A DNA stretch of 64,000 nucleotides from Aquabacterium sp. (GCF_016195855.1 NZ_JACPYU010000021.1:17781-81780); one strand, 5' to 3'. Shown: positions 16,873 through 24,950, counted from the first letter of the stretch. The notes: generated by a model from the letters alone, not told the origin. Translations and numbers: made by a program.

Positions 16873-19070
16873 ACATGATGGATTTGTCGGCGCTGCGTGC
16901 GCAGCTGGTGATGGCGATGTTGTTGATCGCGGCCTATCTGGCAGGGTGCGCCAACCCGGCCATTGAGGACGCGCATCGGCTGGCTGGCCAGGGCCAGCAC
17001 GAAGCCGCCTTGCAACGCCTGACCCAGGCGGCAGGCGAGGACCAGGCCGACCGGCAACTGCGCAATGAAGTGCTGATGCAGCGTGACGCCACCGTGGGCT
17101 ACCTGGTTTACATGGCCGATGCCGCCAGGTCTGCCGGCCGGCTCGATGAGGTCGAGAAGGTGCTCAAGCGGCTGGAGCAGGCTGCCCCCCAGCACCCCCG
17201 CGTGGCCTGGCTGCGCAGCGAGCTGGCCCGTCTGCAGCGCCACCAGCGCCTGATGGTGGAAGCCCAGCAGCGCCTGGACGCCAGGCAGTTTGAGCGTGCA
17301 GAAGCCGCCCTGCAGACCGTGTTGGCCGAAGACCCCGGCAACGGCAAGGCGCGCGCCCAGATGGCCCGTGTGGCCGAGCTGCGTGAATCACAAAGCCGCA
17401 AGCAATCCACCTTGCAACTGGCAACGGCCTCCAACCCGGTGACCCTGGAGTTCCGCGAGGCGTCCGTGCGCACGGTGTTCGAGACCCTGTCGCGCGCGGC
17501 CAATGTCAACTTCGTGTTCGACAAGGATGTGCGCGGTGATGCCAAGGTCACCCTGTTCCTGAAGAACACCACGGTGGACGAGGCCATGCGGGTGATCCTC
17601 AACACGCAGCAGCTGACCGCCAAGCTGCTCAATGACAACACCGTGCTGGTGTTCCCAGCCACGCAGCAAAAGCAGCGTGACCTGCTGGACACCGTTACGC
17701 GCACTTTTTACCTGGTCAACGCCGACCCCAAGCAGGCACAGTCCCTGGTGCGAACCGTAGCCAAGACGCGGGACATCTTCGTTGACGAGCGTTTGAACCT
17801 GCTGGTGGTGCGGGATACGCCGGAGGTGGTGCGCCTCGTCGAGCGCCTCATCCAGAGCATCGACCTGGCCGATCCGGAGGTGATGCTGGAGCTGGAGGTC
17901 ATGGAGGTCTCCAACAACAAGCTCAATTCGATGGGCCTGAGCTGGCCCACCAATGTGTCCTACGGCGTGCCCGGCAGCACCGCCCCGCTCACCACCTTCA
18001 CCGGCTTGCAGGCCTACACGGCCAACCCCCTGGCGCTGGCCACGCTCAAGGCCTCGCACGACACGACCAACATCCTGGCCAACCCCAAGATTCGGGCGCG
18101 CAACCGTGAAAAGGCCAAGGTGCTGCTGGGCGAGAAGCTGCCGGTGTTCACCACTACGTCCACCCCCAGCAATGGCGCGATCTCGAACGCCGTGTCCGTG
18201 AGCTACATCGATGTGGGGCTCAAGCTCGAAGTGGAGCCGCAAGTGCAGCTGGACAACGACGTGACCATCAAGGTGGCGCTGGAAGTCAGCAGCATCACCA
18301 ACAAGGTGTCCGGCCCATCCGACTCCTTTGCCTACCAGGTCGGCACGCGCCAGGCGACCACCACGCTGCGCTTGCGTGATGGTGAAACGCAGATCCTCGC
18401 CGGCCTCATCAATGACAACGAAAGTCGCAGCTCGGCTGGTATCCCCGGCCTGCATGACCTGCCGATCGCGGGCCGCCTGTTTGGCCTGACCACCACCGAA
18501 CACAAGAAGTCCGAGATCATCCTGCTGGTGACGCCGCACATCGTGCGCAACGTGATCCAGCCGGGCACCACGGCCGCCTTCATGCCATCGGGTACCGAGA
18601 CACAGCCCGGGGCCCCCGCCCTGATCTTGCGCGACGAGGCCAGCCTGTCCGGTTCCGGAACAGGCGGCGCGGGCGAGCAGCGCGGCGCATCTGCACCCAA
18701 GCCCGCCAATGGTGTGGGGGAGGGCTTCACGGTGAGCGGTCCCGATGAGGTCAGCCCCGGCGCGAGCTTCCAGGTCACCCTGAGCAACCAGAAGGGCCAG
18801 GCCTCGCCTGTGACGCTGGTGGTGGACCCCGCGGTGCTGGAGCTGGATGGCGCCGCCAATGCCAATGGCCGCCTGACCGTGACCTTGCCCCCCAATGGCT
18901 CGCAAGCCGTGACCATCCGGATGCGCGCTGACGCGACGCAAAGCGAAGCCCTGCTCTTGCTGGAGCCTTCCGGCGCGTCCTGGCGGATCAAGGTCCACAA
19001 CGAAGCCACCGCACCAGACAGCGACGGCCAACAAGGCGGGGATGCCGGCAATGGTGCAGCCTTCCATTGA
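16869..19070 (+). CDS. Lipoprotein secretin, GspD/MshL-like, with TPR and C-terminal extra domain
   Basis: A 733-residue outer-membrane secretin. A lipobox (LAGC, Cys27) ends the signal peptide. Residues about 30-180 look like alpha-helical TPR repeats (HEAALQRLTQAAGED, RLDEVEKVLKRLEQA). An N0/STN domain follows (EFREASVRTVFETLSRAAN), then one N1-type domain (TFYLVNADPKQAQSLV). The secretin pore domain ends with the signature GIPGLHDLPIAGRLFG and SEIILLVTPHIVR. The last 120 residues (from GEGFTVSGPDEVSPGASFQV) look like a cohesin-like beta sandwich, unusual for GspD. With only one or two N domains it is nearer to MshL/PilQ-type secretins than to classic GspD. ATG 16869 overlaps the previous stop by four bases; ATG 16875 is also possible. 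Confidence 0.88.
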   Translation: MNMMDLSALRAQLVMAMLLIAAYLAGCANPAIEDAHRLAGQGQHEAALQRLTQAAGEDQADRQLRNEVLMQRDATVGYLVYMADAARSAGRLDEVEKVLKRLEQAAPQHPRVAWLRSELARLQRHQRLMVEAQQRLDARQFERAEAALQTVLAEDPGNGKARAQMARVAELRESQSRKQSTLQLATASNPVTLEFREASVRTVFETLSRAANVNFVFDKDVRGDAKVTLFLKNTTVDEAMRVILNTQQLTAKLLNDNTVLVFPATQQKQRDLLDTVTRTFYLVNADPKQAQSLVRTVAKTRDIFVDERLNLLVVRDTPEVVRLVERLIQSIDLADPEVMLELEVMEVSNNKLNSMGLSWPTNVSYGVPGSTAPLTTFTGLQAYTANPLALATLKASHDTTNILANPKIRARNREKAKVLLGEKLPVFTTTSTPSNGAISNAVSVSYIDVGLKLEVEPQVQLDNDVTIKVALEVSSITNKVSGPSDSFAYQVGTRQATTTLRLRDGETQILAGLINDNESRSSAGIPGLHDLPIAGRLFGLTTTEHKKSEIILLVTPHIVRNVIQPGTTAAFMPSGTETQPGAPALILRDEASLSGSGTGGAGEQRGASAPKPANGVGEGFTVSGPDEVSPGASFQVTLSNQKGQASPVTLVVDPAVLELDGAANANGRLTVTLPPNGSQAVTIRMRADATQSEALLLLEPSGASWRIKVHNEATAPDSDGQQGGDAGNGAAFH

Positions 19071-19536
19071 TCGTTCGCGTGGTTTCACGCTCATCGAGAT
19101 GGTCGTGGTGGTGCTGATCGTCAGCATCCTGGCCAGCGCGGCCATGCCACTGGCGGCCTTGCACAAGAAACGCACGCAGGAGGCTGAGCTACGGCAGGCC
19201 CTGCGTGTGCTGCGCACTGCCCTGGATGACTACAAGCACGCCTGGGACCAAGGCCGCATCGAGAAGAAGCCCGATGAATCGGGTTACCCGCCCAAGCTGG
19301 ATGTGCTGGTCAAGGGGGTCAAGGACGCGGCGTCCCCCAAGGGCCTGCGCATCTACTTCCTGCGGCGTTTGCCACGCGACCCTTTTGCCGACCCCAACTT
19401 GCCGGCCGCCGAGACCTGGGGCTTGCGCAGCTATGCCAGCCCACCCGATGCACCGGCCGTTGGCGCCGACGTGTTCGATGTGTATTCCACCAGTGAAGGA
19501 CAGGGGCTGGACGGTACGCCTTACCGGCAATGGTGA
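19051..19536 (+). CDS. Prepilin-type pseudopilin
   Basis: A 161-residue type IV prepilin-like protein with the cleavage site RSRG/FTLIEMVVVVLIVS (Phe+1, Glu+5) and a single hydrophobic helix. The C-terminal part (PPKLDVLVKGVKD, RRLPRDPFADPNLPAAETWG, DVFDVYSTSEGQGLDGTPY) resembles the GspG calcium loop, so it may be a second GspG-like or minor pseudopilin. The start codon lies inside the end of the secretin gene; ATG 19042 is an equally possible start. Confidence 0.85.
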   Translation: MVQPSIDRSRGFTLIEMVVVVLIVSILASAAMPLAALHKKRTQEAELRQALRVLRTALDDYKHAWDQGRIEKKPDESGYPPKLDVLVKGVKDAASPKGLRIYFLRRLPRDPFADPNLPAAETWGLRSYASPPDAPAVGADVFDVYSTSEGQGLDGTPYRQW

Positions 19537-19554
19537 GCCAGCCCTGAGCACATC

Positions 19555-19950
19555 ATGACCATCCACACCAGGCGCCCCCATCGCGGCTTCACCTTGATCG
19601 AGTTGATCGTCGTGCTGGCCATCATCGGCCTGCTGGCCAGCATCGTGGCACCGCGTTATGTGCGCACCGTTGACAACGCGCGTGAGGCCTCCCTGCGCAC
19701 CTCGCTCAACGTCATGCGCGATGCCATCGACAAATACGTGGGCGATAAAGGCCACTACCCGGACTCGCTCGATGAGCTGGTCACGCTAGGCTACATCCGC
19801 CAGATCCCCGAAGACCCCGTGACCGGCCGCCGCGACAGCTGGCAGATGCTGCCGCCGCCCGTGGACGGCAGCGTGCCCGGCAAGATGGCCGATGTGCGCA
19901 GTGGTGCAGCGGGCAACGGGCAGAACGGCCGCCCCTTTTCATCATGGTGA
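19555..19950 (+). CDS. Prepilin-type pseudopilin, GspG-like
   Basis: A 131-residue pseudopilin. The leader is only ten residues and the cleavage site is HRG/FTLIELIVVLAIIGLL with Glu+5. The soluble part includes NVMRDAIDKYVGDKGHYPDSL and GYIRQIPEDPVTGRRDSW, typical of GspG-like proteins. It starts 18 bases after the previous pseudopilin and its stop overlaps the following gene by seven bases. Confidence 0.87.
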   Translation: MTIHTRRPHRGFTLIELIVVLAIIGLLASIVAPRYVRTVDNAREASLRTSLNVMRDAIDKYVGDKGHYPDSLDELVTLGYIRQIPEDPVTGRRDSWQMLPPPVDGSVPGKMADVRSGAAGNGQNGRPFSSW

Positions 19951-20393
19951 AGGCCATGCAAGGCAGGCGTGCACAAGGCGGCTTCACCTACCTGATGCTC
20001 ATCTGGTGGGTGGCGATCTCGGGTGTGATGCTGGCAGCCCTGGCCGACAACTGGTCGCATGCCATGCGCCGCCAGCGTGAGGCCGAACTGGTGTTTCGGG
20101 GTGAACAGATCCGCAAGGCCATCGAGGCCTATCACCAGGTGGTCGCACCCGGTGGCGCATCCCAATGGCCCACGCAACTTGAAGACTTGCTGGAAGACCG
20201 GCGCGGGCCCGTGGTCATGCGTCATTTGCGGCGCCTGTGGCCTGATCCCATCACGGGTGAGCGAACCTGGGGGTTGGTCAAAGAGGGTGCAGGCATCAAG
20301 GGCGTGTACAGCAATTCACCCGCCAGGCCTTTGGCTGCGCCCGAAGGGGTGGGGCAGTACAAGCTGTGGCTTTTTGTGGTGTCAAACGGATAA
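19944..20393 (+). CDS. Minor pseudopilin-like protein lacking Glu+5
   Basis: A 149-residue protein with a prepilin-like site QGG/FTYLMLIWWVAISGVM, a hydrophobic helix and a soluble domain (REAELVFRGEQIRKAIEAY, LRRLWPDPITGERTWG). Position +5 is Met instead of Glu. In T2SS only the tip pseudopilin GspK normally lacks Glu+5, but GspK is about twice this length. It is the last gene of the secretion operon. It is probably a minor or tip subunit; the role is inferred. Confidence 0.75.
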   Translation: MVKAMQGRRAQGGFTYLMLIWWVAISGVMLAALADNWSHAMRRQREAELVFRGEQIRKAIEAYHQVVAPGGASQWPTQLEDLLEDRRGPVVMRHLRRLWPDPITGERTWGLVKEGAGIKGVYSNSPARPLAAPEGVGQYKLWLFVVSNG

Positions 20394-20471
20394 AGGTGGT
20401 TTCACGAATGTTTCGTCAACAAACCGTCATTGACCGTTCCTAGACTACGGCCGCTATCCCCTCTACCCACC

Positions 20472-21299
20472 ATGCCATATCCCAACATCGCACCAGAGCA
20501 ATCCGAGTGTTTGCTGCGCGTCGTTGAGGCCGCGCCTCAAGTCCGCCGCAGACACCAGTACTTTGTCTGGTGCCAGGGCGACTTCCAGCGCTGGTTGCCT
20601 CACAAGTTCAGCGTTTGCGGCAGCTATGACCGGGACCAGCGTGATGTGGTGTTCGATCTGTTCAACAGCGTGCCGGTTCCGGAAGACATCGCAGAACGGC
20701 TGAAAAATGCACGCGCGCCCTTGATGGCAGCTGCCTTGCAATGCTGGCGCCGCGCGCGCTATCAGGCTTGCCGCCTGGATCTGGTCTTGCTGGACCGGGC
20801 AGACCCTGCTGTGCGCAGCTTGCTGGACATGGGCTATCAGCACCTGTTGATCCATGGGGTGACCAGGCCGGGGCGGCCTGAAGAGCTGGAGAGCTTCTTT
20901 GTCTTCGGGCAGCCGCAGCGCCTCTATGACGACCCCGACATCCTGGCACTGGAGATGCTCCTGCCCTGCCTGCACACGGCGTACCAACGCGTGTGCGTGA
21001 CCGAGCGCCAGATGGTGTCCGCCAGGTTGCCGATGGCCGGCACCAGCAGCCCTGCACCTTATCAACGGGTGGTGCCCATCACCGAGCGCGAGCGCGAGAT
21101 CCTCTTGTGGGTGCGTGATGGGCTGAGCAACCAGCAGATCAGCGAGAAGCTGGGGATCAGTGCCTTGACCGTCAAGAACCATGTCCAGAAGATTCTGCGC
21201 AAGCTGGGTGCGGCCAACCGCGCGCAGGCTGTGGCCAAGGCCATGACCATGAATGCCTTTGGCGCGATGCCCCATGGCTCGGGCGAGGCTTATTACTGA
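20472..21299 (+). CDS. LuxR-type transcriptional regulator, EpsA-like (PEP-CTERM/EPS-associated)
   Basis: A 275-residue regulator. The N-terminal part (LRVVEAAPQVRRRHQYFVW, QRWLPHKFSVCGSYDR) matches my memory of EpsA, the LuxR-type regulator linked to exopolysaccharide and PEP-CTERM/exosortase loci in betaproteobacteria. The C-terminal LuxR helix-turn-helix is at about 205-265 (TEREREILLWVRDGLSNQQ, SEKLGISALTVKNHVQKI). No receiver or autoinducer domain is recognised. The start at ATG 20472 (MPYPNIAPEQSE) is chosen over an upstream TTG. It lies alone on the plus strand before the ankyrin and PEP-CTERM genes; no EPS cluster is present here. Confidence 0.72.
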   Translation: MPYPNIAPEQSECLLRVVEAAPQVRRRHQYFVWCQGDFQRWLPHKFSVCGSYDRDQRDVVFDLFNSVPVPEDIAERLKNARAPLMAAALQCWRRARYQACRLDLVLLDRADPAVRSLLDMGYQHLLIHGVTRPGRPEELESFFVFGQPQRLYDDPDILALEMLLPCLHTAYQRVCVTERQMVSARLPMAGTSSPAPYQRVVPITEREREILLWVRDGLSNQQISEKLGISALTVKNHVQKILRKLGAANRAQAVAKAMTMNAFGAMPHGSGEAYY

Positions 21300-21308
21300 A
21301 GCAGCAGC

Positions 21309-22181
21309 ATGAACCATCTCCATGGTGGTCGCGCCCTTTGCGCGACCTTCTTTTGTCTCATCAGCCTGGCGGCTCAGGCTCAGGGTATCAGCAGCGGTGA
21401 TCAGACCGAGTGGTCGTCGTTCATCCCCGCAGGCAACCAGCCCGAACGCACGGGCCCTGTGCCGGATCTGGTCTTGCAGGATGTGCGCCGCGATGGCCCC
21501 TGGTCGCGCCAGGCCGAGGGGGCCTTGTCAGCCTCTGAGCGCACGTTGCTGCAGATGCTGGGTGACAAGCGCTGGCGCGAAGCCCTGGCATGGCTCAAAC
21601 AGAACCAGCCGGACCTCAACCGCCGCGATGAATCAGGTCGCACGCCCTTGACCATGGCGGTGCAGGCCGATCAGCTGGAGCTGGTCAGGGAGTTGATCAA
21701 ACGTGGCGCCGACCTGGATCAGGTGGGGGCATCGGGCATGACGCCGCTTGGCGCTGCCGCCCTGGCGGGGCAGGAGACCATGGTGCGTGACCTGCTGAGA
21801 AAGGGCGCCGACATCGACCAGCCCAACGCCCTGGGGCAGACCGCCTTGCACCTGGCTTGTGTCAGTGGCCAGCAGCGCACGGTGGCCTTGTTGCTCGACG
21901 GCGGCGCCGATTGGCGCCTGACCAACAAACAAGGGCGACACGCCCTGGCCGAGGCCGCACATGCCGGGCAAATGCCTGTCTTGCAGTTGTTCAAGGCGCG
22001 GGGCATGGACTTGTCCACGCCCGATGGCTACGGGCTCAACGCTGTCCATGCTGCGGCATTGGGTGAACAGCGCGAGACCTTGTTGTGGTTGCGTGCACAG
22101 GGTGTGCTCGTGAGTTCGGTGTTGACGCAGGTGCTCATCGATCAACTGGGCAGCGATCAGGCCGCCGCCATCCCGCATTGA
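21309..22181 (+). CDS. Secreted ankyrin-repeat protein
   Basis: A 290-residue protein with a signal peptide ending at about residue 25 (SLAAQA/Q) and four to five ankyrin repeats from about residue 108 to 270 (for example SGRTPLTMAVQADQLELVRE, LGQTALHLACVSGQQRTVAL). It should act in the periplasm or outside, where ankyrin repeats mediate protein-protein contact. It starts 9 bases after the EpsA-like gene and is probably co-transcribed with it. Its partner is unknown. Confidence 0.85.
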   Translation: MNHLHGGRALCATFFCLISLAAQAQGISSGDQTEWSSFIPAGNQPERTGPVPDLVLQDVRRDGPWSRQAEGALSASERTLLQMLGDKRWREALAWLKQNQPDLNRRDESGRTPLTMAVQADQLELVRELIKRGADLDQVGASGMTPLGAAALAGQETMVRDLLRKGADIDQPNALGQTALHLACVSGQQRTVALLLDGGADWRLTNKQGRHALAEAAHAGQMPVLQLFKARGMDLSTPDGYGLNAVHAAALGEQRETLLWLRAQGVLVSSVLTQVLIDQLGSDQAAAIPH

Positions 22182-22579
22182 ATGGCCTGATCACCAGGCC
22201 AGCCATCGCGGCAAGCGCAACGCCACGTACCCGAAAGGGACGTGGCGTTGTTCATGGTGCACGCGGGAGCGCCTCTCCACTCAAACAAGGGGGGGAGGGG
22301 GGCGCAGGCAGCACTGACGCCGGGATGTCACGTGACTTGGTCCTTTCGGATCACGTCAGGTGCCCTTGTCGGGCTCTATCGGTGTCACGTCTGCTGACTA
22401 TCGTGAGCCGAGTTGCGGAGGGCCTGCCAGCGGCAGTCTGAACGGCTCATGTGCACTCAGGGTTGACCCGGAACGCCTGTCACACGTGTTTTTGACACTG
22501 CAGGCACTTCGAGGAGCAGTTCGCTCGGGGTTCCAAAAAATTTCTTCCTTCTATCTGACTTCCTAAACGGAGCAAGCAC
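22182..22579 (+). other. 398-base intergenic region with a strong hairpin
   Basis: No gene is seen. A stable hairpin (22218-22250) follows the ankyrin gene. A second, weaker GGCTC/GAGCC dyad and a CTGCC/GGCAG stem lie around 22400-22447. TTGACA at 22492-22497 could be a -35, but no convincing -10 follows. The segment just before the next gene is A/T-richer than its surroundings and contains an AACGGAGC ribosome-binding site at about 22566-22573. Confidence 0.4.
22218..22250 (+). terminator. Strong hairpin, likely transcription terminator
   Basis: An eleven-base-pair stem (CAACGCCACGT with ACGTGGCGTTG) encloses a further CCC/GGG pairing with a GAAA tetraloop and one bulged A. There is no long T run after it, so intrinsic termination is plausible but not certain. 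It lies 37 bases after the ankyrin gene. Confidence 0.55.
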
Positions 22580-23467
22580 ATGAAATTGCAAACCATCGTC
22601 GCCGCCCTGGCCCTGGCCGCCACTGGCGCCGCCAACGCTAGCCTCAACGGCATGGACGCCGGCACCGCCAACTCGGTCGCCTTCGTTTCGTTCGACGCCA
22701 CTGGCGCTGTTCAAGGTTCCGTGTTCGTGGACCTGGGCTATGCCTTCTCTGACTTCATGCCCGCATCGGTTGGCGGCACTGCAGGCAACCTGTCTGACGT
22801 GAACAATACCGTGGTGTGGAACTTCGCCAACAACACCATCACCCGCAACGGTCAAGTGGTCGGTGGCGTGACCAACGACTTCTCGGCTTTCGCTCCTTAC
22901 GCCGCTGCTGCTGGTGCTGACGCTCGCTGGGGCGTGATCGCTGGTGACACCGTTGGCGTGGACTTCATCACCCGTTATCTGAGCACCGGTACGCCCACTG
23001 CTTCCCAGTTGAACGCCCAAGCCGATTCGTCGGCCCTGCAACTTGTTGCCCCACTGTACGACCTGACCCGCAATGCCATCACCGGTTCGGCTGACAACGG
23101 TTCGTACTTCGCTTCCTCCAACACCGACCCGGCCTGGGTTGCCAGCAACTCCACCGGCATCGGCACCCTGGGCAAGTGGCAGAACAACATCAGCTGGAAC
23201 GGCACGACTGCCGGCACGCAAACCAACTTCCTGTACCTCAATGGTGACGGCAGTGAAGCCTTTGTCGGCGCATCTCCCGTGGGCTCCACCACCACTGGCC
23301 TGCTGAACGCCCGTGGCACCTTCACGCTGAACGCTGCTGCCCAGACCCTGACCTGGCAGACCGCCACCGTGGCTGTGACGCCTTCGATCCCTGAGCCCAG
23401 CACTTACTCCCTGGGCCTGGTGGCCCTGGCCGCCATGGGCTTTGCTGCCCGTCGCAAGACCAAGTAA
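22580..23467 (+). CDS. PEP-CTERM sorting domain protein
   Basis: A 295-residue exported protein with a signal peptide (MKLQTIVAALALAATGAANA/S) and a C-terminal PEP-CTERM signal: IPEPSTYSLGLVALAAMGF, a membrane-spanning stretch, then RRKTK. Such proteins are cut and anchored or released by an exosortase encoded elsewhere. The body is rich in Asn, Thr, Ser and Gly, probably beta-structured, with almost no cysteine. Codons are strongly biased towards GCT, GGT, TCG and AAC, suggesting high expression. It follows the EpsA-like regulator region. Function beyond a surface role is unknown. Confidence 0.88.
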   Translation: MKLQTIVAALALAATGAANASLNGMDAGTANSVAFVSFDATGAVQGSVFVDLGYAFSDFMPASVGGTAGNLSDVNNTVVWNFANNTITRNGQVVGGVTNDFSAFAPYAAAAGADARWGVIAGDTVGVDFITRYLSTGTPTASQLNAQADSSALQLVAPLYDLTRNAITGSADNGSYFASSNTDPAWVASNSTGIGTLGKWQNNISWNGTTAGTQTNFLYLNGDGSEAFVGASPVGSTTTGLLNARGTFTLNAAAQTLTWQTATVAVTPSIPEPSTYSLGLVALAAMGFAARRKTK

Positions 23468-23475
23468 TGCCTGAA

Positions 23476-23497
23476 GGGCGCAGCGCTGGCTGCGCCC
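23476..23497 (+). terminator. Nine-base-pair hairpin between two secreted-protein genes
   Basis: A perfect stem GGGCGCAGC/GCTGCGCCC with a GCTG loop. There is no T run, so it may be a weak terminator, attenuator or mRNA-stabilising stem rather than a full terminator. It lies eight bases after the PEP-CTERM gene stop. Confidence 0.45.
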
Positions 23498-23542
23498 ATG
23501 TCATGCCCCGCTTCATCCCTCCGCTTTAACTGGATACCCACT

Positions 23543-24841
23543 ATGAAACTCTCCAAGCTGATGATCGCTGCCATCGCCGTGTGCGGTGCTTCGCAAGCCA
23601 TGGCCGCCGGCGTGACCCGCCTGACCGGTTCTTCCGCTTCGTCCATCAACGTTGTTCGCGGTGCCGTGAACATGTGCGTGAACAACGGTGGCTCTGCCCT
23701 GGTGTACAAGACGACTGCCGCCACGAACGCACTGGGCAACCAGTTCACCGTGACCTGCTCGACCGATTTCGACGCCACCATCCCTGTCACTGCCAACGAA
23801 CTGCGCGTGAACGTGGCCAACGGCTCTGAAACCGCCATCACCAACGCCGCTGCCTATCCTTCTTCGACGGCCACCACATTCCTGGTCCCCACCGGTTCGT
23901 GCACACCGCTGGCTGCTGGCACCGAAGCCCTGTCCTTCCTGGCTGCTGGCCAGATGCTGAACTGCGGCACCACCCTGGCCGACAGCAGCAAGTCCGACGG
24001 CGGCTTCCTGGACGTGGAAGGCCCCATCTTCAACACGGCCTACGATGGTGGTGACTTCACCGCCGCCGGCTTCAGCCAAGTGTTTGGCATCGCCGTCAAC
24101 TCGACGCTGTACAACGACCTGCAGGCCTACCAGAAGACCGCAGCCGGTGGCAACGTCGTGCCCGCTACCTGCGCCGCTGGCGACACCACGCCTGCTTGCC
24201 AGCCTAGCCTGAGCCGTGCCCAGGTTGAGTCGCTGATCAACTCGGCTACTTCCAACCCCGCCAAGACAGGCGGCCTGGCTTACCTGGTGGCCGCCGCCAA
24301 CCAGACCACTGGCCTGACCAACAAGATCACCTATTGCAAGCGCCCTCAGTCTTCGGGCACGCAACAAAGCGCCCAGCTGTACTTCCTGAACTACGACGCA
24401 CAGGGCCCCCTGGGTGGCAAGGAGCCTATCGTCGGCAACGTGACCCTGTCCAAGTACGCTTCGGTTGAAAACGCTTCGTCGGGCAACGTCAAGACCTGCC
24501 TGAACGCCAACACTTTGGCTGATGGCTACAAGTTCGGTGCCCTGTCCTTGGAAAACAACCCCATCGGTGGTGCTGACACTTACCGCTTCGTTCGCCTGAA
24601 CGAAGTGTCCGCTACCGAAGGTGTGGCTGGCGCTTCGCAAACCGCTACCGCCATCGCTGGTCGTTATGACTTCGTGTACGAGCTGTCGGCTTACTGCCCC
24701 GCCGGTACTTGCGCCCCCGTCATCGACGGCATCAAGTCGGCTGTGACCGCTGGTTCTTCCAGCCCCGGCATCTTCATCACCGGTGTCGAGTCGAAGTTCG
24801 GCCGCGGCGGCAACTCCAACAAGCCTTACGCCTCGCGTTAA
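23543..24841 (+). CDS. Secreted protein of unknown function
   Basis: A 432-residue exported protein with a signal peptide ending ASQAMAA (about residue 22). The mature protein begins VTRLTGSSASSINVVRGAVN and holds at least ten cysteines arranged in spaced pairs (for example PATCAAGDTTPACQ and YCPAGTCAP), so it is probably disulfide-stabilised in the periplasm or on the surface. The LTGSSAS start faintly recalls periplasmic phosphate-binding proteins, but no binding-site pattern was found. Codon bias is strong, as in the previous gene. It lies directly before the two-partner secretion genes, separated by a terminator. The start at 23543 is preferred because it places the signal peptide at the N-terminus. 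Confidence 0.7.
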   Translation: MKLSKLMIAAIAVCGASQAMAAGVTRLTGSSASSINVVRGAVNMCVNNGGSALVYKTTAATNALGNQFTVTCSTDFDATIPVTANELRVNVANGSETAITNAAAYPSSTATTFLVPTGSCTPLAAGTEALSFLAAGQMLNCGTTLADSSKSDGGFLDVEGPIFNTAYDGGDFTAAGFSQVFGIAVNSTLYNDLQAYQKTAAGGNVVPATCAAGDTTPACQPSLSRAQVESLINSATSNPAKTGGLAYLVAAANQTTGLTNKITYCKRPQSSGTQQSAQLYFLNYDAQGPLGGKEPIVGNVTLSKYASVENASSGNVKTCLNANTLADGYKFGALSLENNPIGGADTYRFVRLNEVSATEGVAGASQTATAIAGRYDFVYELSAYCPAGTCAPVIDGIKSAVTAGSSSPGIFITGVESKFGRGGNSNKPYASR

Positions 24842-24852
24842 TTGGTGACGGC

Positions 24853-24895
24853 GCCCCTGAACGCTTGTTCGGGGGCCTGATACCCGGGCTTTTTT
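24853..24895 (+). terminator. Rho-independent terminator
   Basis: A ten-base-pair stem GCCCCTGAAC/GTTCGGGGGC (24853-24862 with 24867-24876, one G-U pair), then a short spacer and a run of six T. It ends the secreted-protein gene and isolates the following TpsB gene. Confidence 0.7.
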
Positions 24896-24908
24896 AGCTC
24901 TTTTGCAC

Positions 24909-24930
24909 ACAGTCCCCACTTGGGGACTGT
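24909..24930 (+). other. Hairpin in the leader of the TpsB gene
   Basis: A perfect ten-base-pair stem ACAGTCCCCA/TGGGGACTGT with a two-base loop, 20 bases upstream of the TpsB start. It could protect the mRNA end or limit translation. No strong ribosome-binding site lies between it and the ATG. Confidence 0.45.
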
Positions 24931-24950
24931 TGCTTTGTGTGCAGTCTCAA

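Noticed and set aside
17388..19217. A 609-codon minus-strand open frame opposite the secretin
   Set aside because: It is a shadow of the secretin gene, low in recognisable motifs.
22503..22517. Sigma-54 promoter before the PEP-CTERM gene
   Set aside because: GG and GC are 11 bases apart instead of 10 and the surrounding bases fit poorly.
23543..24841. Secreted protein as a PstS phosphate-binding protein
   Set aside because: Only the LTGSSAS start is similar; the rest lacks the binding-protein pattern and is cysteine-rich.
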